Counted from the first letter of the stretch, positions 42,363 through 51,377 are shown. The stretch is DNA of 64,000 nt from Erwinia sp. S63 (GCF_016625195.1 NZ_JACVUP010000022.1:1-64000); one strand, 5' to 3'. Notes: generated by a model not told the origin, from the sequence alone. Numbers and translations are program-made.

Positions 42363-43769
42363 ATGTCATTTGACTCTCTCGGCTTAAGTGCCGATATTTT
42401 GCGTGCGGTAGCGGAACAAGGCTACCAGGAACCGACGCCGATTCAGCGTCAGGCTATTCCCGTGGTGCTGGCGGGTCGTGACCTGCTGGCGAGCGCCCAA
42501 ACCGGTACCGGTAAAACCGCCGGTTTCACGCTGCCACTGTTGCAGCGTCTCACTGCGAATCCTTCTAACGCGCGCGGCCGTCGTCCGGTGCGTGCGTTGA
42601 TCCTCACCCCAACCCGTGAACTGGCGGCGCAGGTGGGCGAGAACGTCCGTGAGTACAGTCAATACCTTAATATCCGTTCACTGGTGGTCTTCGGTGGCGT
42701 GAGCATCAACCCGCAGATGATGAAACTGCGCGGTGGTGTGGATGTGCTGGTAGCGACGCCAGGCCGTCTGCTGGATCTGGCGCATCAAAATGCGGTTGAT
42801 CTGTCACAGGTTGAAATTCTGGTACTGGATGAAGCGGATCGCATGCTCGATATGGGCTTCATCCATGACATCCGCCGTGTACTGGCGCGTCTGCCGGCAA
42901 AACGTCAGAACCTGCTGTTCTCTGCCACCTTCTCAGATGAGATCAAAACCCTGGCGGAAAAACTGCTCACCAACCCAGAGCAGGTTGAAGTGGCGCGTCG
43001 TAACACCGCCTCTGAGCAAGTTTCACAGCAAGTACACTTCGTTGATAAGAAGCGTAAGCGGGAACTGCTGTCGCTGATGATTGGTCGTGACAACTGGCAG
43101 CAAGTGCTGGTGTTCACCCGTACCAAACATGGCGCCAACCATCTGGCTGAGCAGCTGAACAAAGATGGCATCACTGCAGCGGCAATCCACGGCAACAAAA
43201 GCCAGGGCGCGCGTACCCGTGCGTTAGCTGACTTCAAATCCGGTGGCATTCGTGTGTTGGTGGCAACGGATATCGCCGCGCGTGGTCTGGACATCGAAGA
43301 ATTGCCACACGTGGTGAACTACGAGCTGCCAAACGTGGCGGAAGATTACGTCCACCGTATCGGTCGTACCGGCCGTGCTGCGGCAACCGGCGCTGCGCTG
43401 TCACTGGTGTGTGTTGATGAACACAAACTGCTGCGTGATATTGAGCGTTTGCTGAAGCGTGAGATTCCGCGCATTGAGCTGGAAGGTTTCGAAGTAGATC
43501 CTAGCATCAAAGCGGAACCGATCCAGAATGGTCGCCAGCAGCAGGGTCGCGGCCAGGGCCGTGGTCAGGGTGGCCAGGGGCGTGGTCAGGGCGGTAACGT
43601 CTCTCGTCCGCACAGCGGCAACGGTCAGCGTCCACAGGGTGGCAATGGCGCACGTCCACAGGGCGAAGCGCGTCCTGCACGTCGTCAGGGCAGCAGTGCC
43701 GCTCAAAACGCGCCAGCCGCCAACAGCGGTCGTCGTCGTCCGGCAGCGAAAAAGAGCGGGAACATCTAA
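42363..43769 (+). CDS. rhlE: ATP-dependent RNA helicase RhlE
   Basis: A 468-residue DEAD-box helicase. The Q motif PTPIQRQAIP, Walker A AQTGTGKT (45-52), PTRELAAQ, DEAD (LVLDEADRMLDMG), SAT, and the C-terminal motifs ATDIAARGLDIEEL and HRIGRTGRA are all present. The last 90 residues are a disordered Arg/Gly/Gln-rich tail (GRGQGRGQGGQGRGQGG), usual for RNA-binding DEAD-box proteins. RhlE acts in ribosome assembly and RNA turnover in K-12. The stop is four bases before dusC, so the two are likely cotranscribed here, unlike in K-12. Confidence 0.96.
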   Translation: MSFDSLGLSADILRAVAEQGYQEPTPIQRQAIPVVLAGRDLLASAQTGTGKTAGFTLPLLQRLTANPSNARGRRPVRALILTPTRELAAQVGENVREYSQYLNIRSLVVFGGVSINPQMMKLRGGVDVLVATPGRLLDLAHQNAVDLSQVEILVLDEADRMLDMGFIHDIRRVLARLPAKRQNLLFSATFSDEIKTLAEKLLTNPEQVEVARRNTASEQVSQQVHFVDKKRKRELLSLMIGRDNWQQVLVFTRTKHGANHLAEQLNKDGITAAAIHGNKSQGARTRALADFKSGGIRVLVATDIAARGLDIEELPHVVNYELPNVAEDYVHRIGRTGRAAATGAALSLVCVDEHKLLRDIERLLKREIPRIELEGFEVDPSIKAEPIQNGRQQQGRGQGRGQGGQGRGQGGNVSRPHSGNGQRPQGGNGARPQGEARPARRQGSSAAQNAPAANSGRRRPAAKKSGNI

Positions 43770-43773
43770 CGCG

Positions 43774-44730
43774 ATGAGGGTATTACTGGCGCCGATGGAG
43801 GGCGTGCTGGATTCGCTGGTACGCGAACTGCTCTCCGGGGTAAATGATTATGATCTGTGCGTTACTGAGTTTTTACGCGTGGTCGATCAGCTGCTGCCAG
43901 TAAAATCCTTCTACCGTTTGTGTCCCGAGCTGCACAACAGCAGCCGAACGGCTTCCGGTACGCGCGTGCGTATGCAGCTACTCGGGCAATATCCTGAGTG
44001 GCTGGCAGAAAACGCCGCGCGCGCGGTAGAACTCGGCTCCTGGGGCGTCGATCTCAACTGCGGCTGTCCATCAAAACTGGTGAACGGTAGCGGCGGCGGC
44101 GCCACCTTACTCAAAGATCCTGAGCTGATTTATCGCGGCGCGAAAGCGATGCGTGAAGCCGTGCCCGATCACCTTCCCGTTACGGTGAAAGTGCGTCTCG
44201 GATGGGATTCGGGTGAGCGCCGCTTTGAAATTGCCGACGCGGTGCAGCAGGCCGGTGCCAGCGAACTGGTGGTGCACGGCCGCACCAAAGAAGATGGCTA
44301 CCGCGCTGAGAGCATCAACTGGCAGGCGATTGGTGAAATTCGCCAGCGTCTGTCGATTCCGGTGATCGCCAACGGTGAGATCTGGAGCTGGCAGGATGCG
44401 CAAGACTGTCTGCGCATCACCGGTTGCGATGCGGTAATGCTGGGTCGCGGTGCGCTCAACATCCCGAACCTCGGCCGTGTGGTGAAATACAATGAAGCGC
44501 CAATGCCGTGGCCGGATGTGGTCGAACTGCTGCTGAAGTACACGCAGCTGGAGAAGCAGGGCGATACCGGCATGTACCACGTTGCACGCATCAAACAGTG
44601 GCTCGGCTATCTGCGAAAAGCCTATAACGAAGCCGATGGGCTGTTCAGTGAGATCCGCACTCTGCGCGTATCTGCTGAGATTGCCACGGCAATTGAGCGC
44701 CACGCCCTTCAGTTAACCGCACCGGTTTAA
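43774..44730 (+). CDS. dusC: tRNA-dihydrouridine(16) synthase DusC
   Basis: A 318-residue FMN-dependent enzyme reducing U16 in the tRNA D-loop. LLAPMEGVLDSLVRELL at the start, the catalytic-cysteine segment LNCGCPSKLVNGSGGGATLL, VKVRLGWDSGE, VVHGRTKEDGY and MLGRGALNIPNL identify the DusC branch. I chose the ATG at 43774 four bases after rhlE; the frame is open further upstream inside rhlE but alignment begins here. There is no strong ribosome site, so translation may depend on rhlE. It converges with the glycosyltransferase gene 7 bp away. Confidence 0.95.
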   Translation: MRVLLAPMEGVLDSLVRELLSGVNDYDLCVTEFLRVVDQLLPVKSFYRLCPELHNSSRTASGTRVRMQLLGQYPEWLAENAARAVELGSWGVDLNCGCPSKLVNGSGGGATLLKDPELIYRGAKAMREAVPDHLPVTVKVRLGWDSGERRFEIADAVQQAGASELVVHGRTKEDGYRAESINWQAIGEIRQRLSIPVIANGEIWSWQDAQDCLRITGCDAVMLGRGALNIPNLGRVVKYNEAPMPWPDVVELLLKYTQLEKQGDTGMYHVARIKQWLGYLRKAYNEADGLFSEIRTLRVSAEIATAIERHALQLTAPV

Positions 44731-44737
44731 CCCTTCC

Positions 44738-45916
44738 TCATTTAAACGCCGTTGTGTAGTGCATCTGTTTGCTGGCTGAATAGAAGTGGGCAAGTTGCTC
44801 GCTGAATTTCCCCGGATCGTGTTGCTCAGCAATTCGCTTCAGTGATTGCGCAGAGTATTGCGTGATCACGCCCGGATTACGCAAAATATCAATGATATGC
44901 GCCTTAAGCTGTTGCACGATTTGTCGGCGTATCTGCAGTTTGCTCTCCTCAGAGTCAACCACATACTCATATTCGTCATTGATCGGCTGCTGGATAAGCC
45001 ATCCCGCACCGGGTGGATTGATCTCCGGTAAGGCGCGAATGTTGGTGGTGATCACCGGGCAGCCGCTGGCTTGCATCTCCAGTACCGAGAAGCCGTAAGT
45101 ATCCTGCCAGCTGGGCAGCAATCCCACGTGCGAATGCTGCAGCAAGGTCAACACCTGATTGTTGGGCAGGGTGGTGAAATGCTGAATGTGCGGCGAGATT
45201 TTGATGAGGTGCTCAATGCGCGCATAAAACGCCTCATCGTCCTGAAATTGCCGGTGGGCGATGTTATGCCGCTGCGTGATGTCACCGATTAGCGTCACCT
45301 GAATCTGACCGCGGGTGAACACATCCTCTTCGGTTAATTGCGAGATGGCCAGCACCACTTCCGCACCGCCTTTGCGGTAGAACTCGCTGCCGATGAAGAT
45401 GAAACGAATTTCTCCCGGCGAGATCAGGCGCGGCTTTATGCACAGTAACGGCTGCGGCGGATGCAGGATGTGGAGCTTGTGCCTGACGGCGGCTTTGATC
45501 GCGGGAAACGCGTCGAGCAGCTTCAACTGGATGTCGAGCGTCGCTTGCGAGATGGCAATTAACGTCAGGCATTCCGATCTGGCGATTAGTTGCAGTTGCG
45601 ACTTTAGTTGAGGATTGTCGAACTTCGCCACTCCAGGCACCGGCAGTACGCGCGGGATTTCGGTTTCAAAAGTGGCGATCCAGTTCCTTTTGGTGTCAGC
45701 CACTTCGTTGAAGAGGTGAATGACATCCGCATCATGTGGCAGCAAGCCGGGTAGTGGGAGAAAAATAAATTGTTTATTTTTATGTAAGATTCTTGCTCTG
45801 ACGGCATTTAAATAGAAGTAGATATTCTTTTTGCGACAATCAATATATTTATTCTGTGGGTTGGTGATGATGTTTCTTTTTTCAGGATATCCGCTTCCAC
45901 TGGTGATTATCTTCAT
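44738..45916 (-). CDS. Family 4-like glycosyltransferase
   Basis: A 392-residue GT-B-fold protein. The C-terminal half has the acceptor-donor motif DTYGFSVLEMQASGCPVITT, the GT4 E-x7-E site with Asp in place of the first Glu, and IRFIFIGSEFYRKGG as the start of the nucleotide-sugar domain. The N-terminal half is less conserved. There is no signal peptide. AGGAGAGATT precedes the ATG at 45916. Donor and acceptor are unknown. It is not next to other polysaccharide genes and has AT-rich upstream DNA, which suggests acquisition by transfer. No counterpart occurs at the K-12 dusC or rhlE loci. Confidence 0.8.
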   Translation of the reverse strand: MKIITSGSGYPEKRNIITNPQNKYIDCRKKNIYFYLNAVRARILHKNKQFIFLPLPGLLPHDADVIHLFNEVADTKRNWIATFETEIPRVLPVPGVAKFDNPQLKSQLQLIARSECLTLIAISQATLDIQLKLLDAFPAIKAAVRHKLHILHPPQPLLCIKPRLISPGEIRFIFIGSEFYRKGGAEVVLAISQLTEEDVFTRGQIQVTLIGDITQRHNIAHRQFQDDEAFYARIEHLIKISPHIQHFTTLPNNQVLTLLQHSHVGLLPSWQDTYGFSVLEMQASGCPVITTNIRALPEINPPGAGWLIQQPINDEYEYVVDSEESKLQIRRQIVQQLKAHIIDILRNPGVITQYSAQSLKRIAEQHDPGKFSEQLAHFYSASKQMHYTTAFK

Positions 45917-46397
45917 AATCTCTCCTGGTCGGTAGGGAACAGAATTAACAGAGGTTAGAGATGGGTTTAATCGGGTGCGCAGGTTCCACGTCATGGTGTG
46001 GATTACGCACCGAAAGTAACGATCAAAGTTTGATTGAATAATCTGTAACCTAAAGGCAATCAGGGGCGGGATCTATGTCTTAATGTGAATGATTGCGCGC
46101 GCGCCTCTCTGCACTCGTTCGACCTGAAAGGATTAGCAGTTGGTTTTGCTGCTATTTTAATGGAATGTTTTTGGTTAATTGTTTTCCGATTCTTGATTTT
46201 TTTCGGATTTGTCAGAACAATGCGTAAATGAAATTGAATTAAGTCTGATTATTAATGGAAAGTGAAATTACCGAGGCGGCAATTAAATGAAAGTGATAAT
46301 AGAAATATACAGAATTAAGCCATGACACAGTTCCACGTAAAGTCAGGTTCAAGCTCAACACTATTTGCGCTATAGTAGCGTTTCACATTCATTTGTA
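45917..46397. other. AT-rich divergent spacer, no gene seen
   Basis: About 480 bp between divergent glycosyltransferase and MFS genes. From about 46130 it is visibly richer in A and T than the flanks, with T tracts such as GATTTTTTTCGG and long A/T stretches. I see no frame with a ribosome site. A 13-bp palindrome, ATCAAAGTTTGAT, lies at 46022-46034. The composition fits transferred DNA or an H-NS-type silencing region, but no binding site can be assigned. Confidence 0.5.
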
Positions 46398-47615
46398 ATG
46401 CCATCACTTATGTCTGACGCCGCTGTACTGAGTCATGCTCAGTTAAATAAACGCATCATTTCCGTTATTGTTTTCACGTTCTTCTGCTATCTCTCAGTAG
46501 GGCTGCCGCTCGCGGTGCTGCCGGGATTTGTGCATAACCAGCTGGGTTTCAGCTCGTTCATCGCCGGGCTGATCATCAGCCTGCAGTACTTCGCCACGCT
46601 GCTCAGTCGTCCGCATTCGGGCCGCCTGGCCGATCGCTATGGCCCAAAACGCGTGGTGATGATGGGGTTGGTGTGCTGCGGCATGAGCGGTGTGCTCTCC
46701 CTTTTCGCTGCGTTGTTCACCGATACGCCGATGCTCAGTCTGGCGCTATTGGCGGTGGGAAGGCTGTTTCTGGGGGTGGGAGAAAGTTTTAGCAGCACCG
46801 GCTCGACGCTGTGGGGAATGAACATTGTCGGACCGTTGCAAACAGCGCGCGTCATCTCCTGGAACGGCGTTGCCACCTACTTTGCGATGGCGATAGGTGC
46901 CCCACTGGGGGTGCTGCTCAATCAAATGTTCGGCATCAGCGGCTTTGCCGGGCTTGTGGCGTTGATGGGCGTGATCGGTTTCTGCATGGCGAGCCGTAAA
47001 GCGGCGGTCAGTGTCACCGCTGGCGCACGTATTCCTTTTCATCGTGTGGTCAGTCGCGTCTGGCTGTTTGGGCTGGCGCTGGGCTTCGGCACCATTGGCT
47101 TTGGCGTCATCTCAACCTTTATCACCCTCTATTTCGCCAGCCGCGACTGGAGCGGTGCTGCCTTTGCCCTGACATTGTTCAGCCTCGGTTTTGTGCTGGT
47201 GCGTCTCGCCGGTGGCCGCTACATCACCCGTTTCGGCGGCTTGAAAGTGTCGCTGGTGTCGTTTGTACTGGAGTGTGCCGGTCTGCTGTTGATCTGGCAG
47301 GCCGACAGCAGCTGGCTGGTGGATATCGGCGCGTTCCTGACCGGCGGTGGTTTCTCGCTGGTGTTCCCGGCGCTGGGTGTGGAAGCGGTCAAACGCGTGC
47401 AGCAACAGGATCAGGGATCGGCGTTGGGGACGTATTCGGCGTTTCTCGATTTAGGGCTGGGATTGACGGGTCCGGTGGCGGGGTTGCTGATTGGTCATTG
47501 GGGGATGCAGTCAGTGTATCTGGCGGCGGCCCTGATGGTGCTGGGCGCATTTGCCATTACGTTGCGTCTGCAACAGCAGCACGGCCGCCAGGCAGCCGTG
47601 CAAACTGTTAATTAA
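46398..47615 (+). CDS. YhhS-like MFS transporter
   Basis: A major facilitator of about 405 residues with twelve hydrophobic segments. SVGLPLAVLPGFVH, GLIISLQYFATLLSRPHSGRLADRYGPKR (motif A), GSTLWGMNIVG and GFSLVFPALGVEAVKRV match K-12 YhhS, and less closely YfcJ. The K-12 proteins are poorly characterised; YhhS overexpression has been linked to glyphosate tolerance. The start is uncertain: ATGs at 46365, 46398 and 46410 share the frame and none has a clear ribosome site. The stop overlaps the convergent ppk2 end by 4 bp. Confidence 0.85.
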   Translation: MPSLMSDAAVLSHAQLNKRIISVIVFTFFCYLSVGLPLAVLPGFVHNQLGFSSFIAGLIISLQYFATLLSRPHSGRLADRYGPKRVVMMGLVCCGMSGVLSLFAALFTDTPMLSLALLAVGRLFLGVGESFSSTGSTLWGMNIVGPLQTARVISWNGVATYFAMAIGAPLGVLLNQMFGISGFAGLVALMGVIGFCMASRKAAVSVTAGARIPFHRVVSRVWLFGLALGFGTIGFGVISTFITLYFASRDWSGAAFALTLFSLGFVLVRLAGGRYITRFGGLKVSLVSFVLECAGLLLIWQADSSWLVDIGAFLTGGGFSLVFPALGVEAVKRVQQQDQGSALGTYSAFLDLGLGLTGPVAGLLIGHWGMQSVYLAAALMVLGAFAITLRLQQQHGRQAAVQTVN

Positions 47616-48532
47616 TACTTCTCTGGCACCACCATATTTTCAGGAACTGGCGCGCGGCGATAATCTTCATGACGTTCGCGCGTCGGTAACATAATGGTTT
47701 TGCTCTCACTCTCTTCGTAGGGCACCTGTTGCAGCAGATGGCTGATGCAGTTCAGGCGCGCACGTTTCTTATCCACACCTTGTACCACCCACCATGGCGC
47801 TTCAGGAATATGGGTGCGCTCCAGCATCTCTTCTTTGGCTTCAGTGTAATCTTCCCAGCGGCGACGACTTTCGAGATCCATCGGGCTCAATTTCCACTGT
47901 TTCAGCGGATCGTGGATGCGGCTCAGGAAGCGCAGCTCCTGCTCTTCATCGGTAATCGAGAACCAGTATTTGATGATCTGAATGCCGCTGCGGGTCAGCA
48001 TTTTTTCGAATTCCGGCACGCTGCGGTAAAACTCTTCCACTTCGGCTTCATTACAGAAGCCCATCACGCGCTCAACGCCTGCGCGGTTGTACCAGCTGCG
48101 GTCAAACATCACAATCTCACCGGCTGCAGGCAAGTGAGCGATATAGCGCTGGAAATACCACTGCGTTTTTTCACGATCGTTCGGCGCGGGCAGGGCGGCG
48201 ACGCGACAGGTGCGCGGGTTTAAACGCTGGGTGATACGCTTGATCACGCCGCCTTTCCCTGCGGCATCACGGCCTTCAAACAAAATCACCACGCGATGTC
48301 CGGTACGCATCACCCAATCCTGCAACTTCACCAGCTCGCCCTGCAGATGCAGCAGCTCACGGAAGTAGCGGCGGCGGAAAGCCTTATCGCCTTCTTCCTG
48401 AGGTTCACCATTATCCTTGAAGCGCAGATCGTCCAGCTCCATTTCCAGCTCTTCGTCGTAGCTGTCGTAAAACTCCTGCAGCAGACGCGCATTAAAGGTC
48501 TCGCTGTGGAAGCTATTGTCGTGTGTCGCCAT
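47612..48532 (-). CDS. ppk2: Polyphosphate kinase 2
   Basis: A 306-residue enzyme of the PPK2 family, which uses polyphosphate to phosphorylate nucleoside mono- or diphosphates. Walker A FEGRDAAGKGG (86-96), the Walker B-like FDRSWYNRAGVERVMGFC, and the lid segment DPLKQWKLSPMDLESRRRW are intact. The single-domain form fits a class I or III enzyme; specificity for NDP versus NMP cannot be assigned by eye. It lies 12 bp after the pit-type transporter gene on the same strand, forming a phosphate-uptake and polyphosphate-use pair absent at this place in K-12. Confidence 0.94.
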   Translation of the reverse strand: MATHDNSFHSETFNARLLQEFYDSYDEELEMELDDLRFKDNGEPQEEGDKAFRRRYFRELLHLQGELVKLQDWVMRTGHRVVILFEGRDAAGKGGVIKRITQRLNPRTCRVAALPAPNDREKTQWYFQRYIAHLPAAGEIVMFDRSWYNRAGVERVMGFCNEAEVEEFYRSVPEFEKMLTRSGIQIIKYWFSITDEEQELRFLSRIHDPLKQWKLSPMDLESRRRWEDYTEAKEEMLERTHIPEAPWWVVQGVDKKRARLNCISHLLQQVPYEESESKTIMLPTRERHEDYRRAPVPENMVVPEKY

Positions 48533-48544
48533 GACTTTTCCCCG

Positions 48545-50155
48545 TTACAGATGAATAAACAGAGCGTAAAGCAGCCCTGAAAGTAAGACTGAGACCGGCA
48601 GCGTCAGTACCCACGCCAGTGCGAGGTTACGAATCGTTGAGAGCTGCAGACCAGATTTGTTGGCGGCCATCGAACCGGCCACGCCTGATGACAGCACGTG
48701 GGTAGTGGAGACCGGCAAGCCGAAGACATCCGCTGCGCCGATGGTCGCCATCGCCACCAGTTCCGCACTGGCACCTTGTGCGTAGGTCAGATGAGTTTTA
48801 CCGATGCGCTCACCGACGGTGACCACAATGCGGCGCCAGCCCACCATGGTGCCGAGGCCAAGGGCAATTGCGACCACCACTTTCACCCACATCGGGATAA
48901 AGCGCGTGGCGGCATCCAGCTCTTTCTTCACCGCAGTAAGATTGCTGGCAATCTCTTCCGGCAGCGCGACTTTGGCCGATTGCAGATGTTTGATGGTCTC
49001 GGAGGCGAGGTACATATCGTTACGGGTGTTGGTCACCGCCTGTGCCGGGATATTTTCCACCGCACCATAACGACGGATCTGGTCACCGATATCGCCCAGC
49101 ATCATGCCAAGGGCAGGCAATACCTGTGGACGGTTCTGGCTGGTACGCACAAATTCGGTCAGTACTTCACGCGGTGCGGGCATTGCAGCTGGTGCCGGTT
49201 GCAGCGTCAGCAACTGCTGTTCGGTGACCTGAGTTAACGCGGCTACGCGCGGGATTTGATCCGGCGGCAGCGAACGGTTCAGGGCGTAGGCAATCGGCAT
49301 GGTGCCGACCAGAATCAGCATGATGAGGCCCATGCCTTTCTGACCGTCGTTTGAGCCGTGAGCAAAAGAGACGCCGGTACAGGTCAGAATCAGCAGGCCG
49401 CGAATCCACGCCGGTGGGGGCTGATTGCCTTTTGGTGCTTCATACAGCTGACGGTTGCGGATAAAGGCTTTCATCGCCAGCAACAGCAGCGCAGCACAGA
49501 TAAAGCCGACAATCGGTGACAGCAGCAGGGCGTAACCCACTTTGATCGCCTGATCCCAATCCACACCGCTGGTGCCGCTGCGACCATGCAGCAGGGCATT
49601 CGCCACGCCCACGCCGATGATCGAACCGATCAGCGTATGTGATGAGGAGGCCGGCAGGCCGAAATACCAGGTGCCGAGGTTCCAGATGATCGCCGAGAAC
49701 AGCAGCGCGTACACCATAGCAAAGCCGTTACCGCTGCCTGCCTGCAGAATCAGTTCCACCGGTAGCAGCGAGATAATGCCAAACGCCACCACGCCGCTGG
49801 AGAGCAACACGCCAAGGAAGTTACAGAAGCCCGACCACACCACGGCCACACCCGGCGACAGCGAGTGGGTGTAAATCACGGTAGCGACGGCATTGGCGGT
49901 ATCGTGGAAGCCGTTGACGAATTCAAAGCCGAGCGCAATCACTAATGCCACGCCCAGCAGCAGGAACGGCGTATAGCTGGTGACCGGCGCACCGGTCTCT
50001 TCAACGTCATTAAACAGATTGATGGCGGTGAACAGCAGGCCGCCGCACAGCAGGATCAGAAAGATGATACGTGAGACACGACCGTTGCCTTGGTTGAGAT
50101 TCGGGCGTCCGTTCTGGGACGATGATGTTGATGCAGGTAAACTGTTTTCAGCCAT
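48545..50155 (-). CDS. pit: Low-affinity inorganic phosphate transporter (PiT family)
   Basis: A 536-residue inner-membrane transporter moving metal-phosphate complexes with protons. Both PiT signature repeats are present: GFEFVNGFHDTANAVATVIYT near the N-terminus and SFAHGSNDGQKGMGLIML in the middle, each with the GANDVANA-type core. WYFGLPASSSHTLIG and GLPVSTTHVLSSGVAGSM complete the pattern. I chose the ATG at 50155; the frame extends 13 codons upstream from a GTG. It forms an operon with ppk2. A candidate Pho box lies in the divergent spacer to the CorA-like gene. Confidence 0.94.
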   Translation of the reverse strand: MAENSLPASTSSSQNGRPNLNQGNGRVSRIIFLILLCGGLLFTAINLFNDVEETGAPVTSYTPFLLLGVALVIALGFEFVNGFHDTANAVATVIYTHSLSPGVAVVWSGFCNFLGVLLSSGVVAFGIISLLPVELILQAGSGNGFAMVYALLFSAIIWNLGTWYFGLPASSSHTLIGSIIGVGVANALLHGRSGTSGVDWDQAIKVGYALLLSPIVGFICAALLLLAMKAFIRNRQLYEAPKGNQPPPAWIRGLLILTCTGVSFAHGSNDGQKGMGLIMLILVGTMPIAYALNRSLPPDQIPRVAALTQVTEQQLLTLQPAPAAMPAPREVLTEFVRTSQNRPQVLPALGMMLGDIGDQIRRYGAVENIPAQAVTNTRNDMYLASETIKHLQSAKVALPEEIASNLTAVKKELDAATRFIPMWVKVVVAIALGLGTMVGWRRIVVTVGERIGKTHLTYAQGASAELVAMATIGAADVFGLPVSTTHVLSSGVAGSMAANKSGLQLSTIRNLALAWVLTLPVSVLLSGLLYALFIHL

Positions 50156-50252
50156 AACACACCCCGGTGTGGATTGACGGTGCTCGATTGGCACCCGTTA
50201 ATGGCAGTGTGATACGTGGTTTGTATGACAGAATGATGATCGCGATCACGCT

Positions 50253-50281
50253 CTGTCATCTTGCTGTAACACGGCTGTCGC
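50253..50281 (+). promoter_or_regulatory. Candidate PhoB box, three 11-bp-spaced repeats
   Basis: CTGTCAT (50253), CTGTAAC (50264) and CTGTCGC (50275) are spaced 11 bp. The first two form a standard 18-bp Pho box (7-mer, 4 bases, 7-mer). The repeats point toward the CorA-like gene. A further CTGTCAT half-site on the minus strand (50231-50225) faces pit. A nested palindrome, ATGACAGA / TCTGTCAT with GATCGCGATC at its centre, spans 50225-50259. Confidence 0.55.
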
Positions 50282-50320
50282 ACTCTGTGGATCTGACCGC
50301 TTCGGGATCATCACGCTGCC

Positions 50321-51346
50321 ATGCTCCAGCCTGTCTTGCCGTTTGCCTCGTTACCGGACTTCAATAATGAAGTGGCCGGTCTTATTCATGGCTATCTGTT
50401 CACGCCGGAAGCAGCGCCACAGCGGCTCAATGCCCGTGAAGCTGCGCAGCTTGCACAGCAAGATTTGCCGGAATCCTATTTTCTTTGGCTACACATCAAC
50501 CTGAATCATGCGCGTGCTGAGCGCTGGGTTCAGGACCATTTCAGTGTAGACGACGATTTTTTCGATGAGATACATTCTGCTTCCCCCCGCACCCGTTTAG
50601 CTCATCAAAATGATGCGCTGCTGGCGGTGCTGAATGACGTGACTTTCAGTAAAGAAGAGCGCAGCACGCAGAACGCCACACTGTGGATTTGGTGCTGTGC
50701 GCACACCATTGTCACCGCACGCTATCGGCCTGTGGGCATGATTGAACGTATGCACCAGCACATCGATCGCCTCTCTTTTGCTGAACCCGATGCAATGCTG
50801 CTGTGGTTGCTGGGTGAGCAGGAGGCCCAGCTTGAGCAGGTGGTGCGTCGTTCCAGCCAGGCGGTGGACGCCGTTGAAGAACGGCTGCTCAGCGCGGCGA
50901 TTAAAACCAACCGCAGTGAGCTGGGCCATCTGCGCCGCATGCTGCTGCGCGTGCAGCGCTTGCTGGCACCGGAACCTGCCGCGCTGTTTCGATTGTTGAA
51001 TCGGCCACCCAAATGGCTCAAGCGCGAACCGCTGAGTGAACTGCGCATTTTTACAGAAGAGTTCAGCGTGGCATTGAATGACCTGGCGGGACTGATGGAG
51101 CGCATTCGCCTGTTACAGGAAGAGATTGCTGCCAGTTTGATGGAGCAGAGTAACCGCACGCTGTTTTTACTGACGGTGATCACCGTGCTGGCGTTGCCGA
51201 TTAACATCATCGCCGGTTTTTTCGGCATGAACGTGGGCGGGATTCCGCTGGCGAATAATCCTCACGGCTTTTTACTGCTGGTGATTGTGGTGCTGGTGTT
51301 TACTCTGGTGGCGGGCTGGCTGGCGTTGAGACGGCGGCGGGAATGA
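50321..51346 (+). CDS. CorA-family metal transporter, ZntB-like
   Basis: A 341-residue protein. A large cytoplasmic alpha-beta domain (1-about 270) is followed by two C-terminal membrane helices. The pore motif FFGMNVGG follows helix 1, as in CorA and ZntB; the next segment, IPLANNPHG, differs from the CorA MPE(L/F) loop and is more ZntB-like. It could carry Zn2+ or Mg2+; direction and ion are not decided by sequence. It is divergent from pit-ppk2 across the Pho-like box and has its own terminator downstream. Confidence 0.82.
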   Translation: MLQPVLPFASLPDFNNEVAGLIHGYLFTPEAAPQRLNAREAAQLAQQDLPESYFLWLHINLNHARAERWVQDHFSVDDDFFDEIHSASPRTRLAHQNDALLAVLNDVTFSKEERSTQNATLWIWCCAHTIVTARYRPVGMIERMHQHIDRLSFAEPDAMLLWLLGEQEAQLEQVVRRSSQAVDAVEERLLSAAIKTNRSELGHLRRMLLRVQRLLAPEPAALFRLLNRPPKWLKREPLSELRIFTEEFSVALNDLAGLMERIRLLQEEIAASLMEQSNRTLFLLTVITVLALPINIIAGFFGMNVGGIPLANNPHGFLLLVIVVLVFTLVAGWLALRRRRE

Positions 51347-51363
51347 TGCCTGGGCTTCCCTGC

Positions 51364-51377
51364 GCGCATTAATGCGC
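51364..51377. repeat. Short palindrome after the CorA-like gene
   Basis: GCGCATTAATGCGC, a perfect 14-bp palindrome followed by ACTCTACG. Its core resembles the hairpins at 20930, 32445 and 38472, supporting a dispersed short repeat. Confidence 0.5.

Noticed and set aside
46022..46034. ATCAAAGTTTGAT as an FNR-type site
   Set aside because: The FNR consensus is TTGAT-N4-ATCAA; here the half-sites are inverted and the spacing is wrong. It is only a palindrome.
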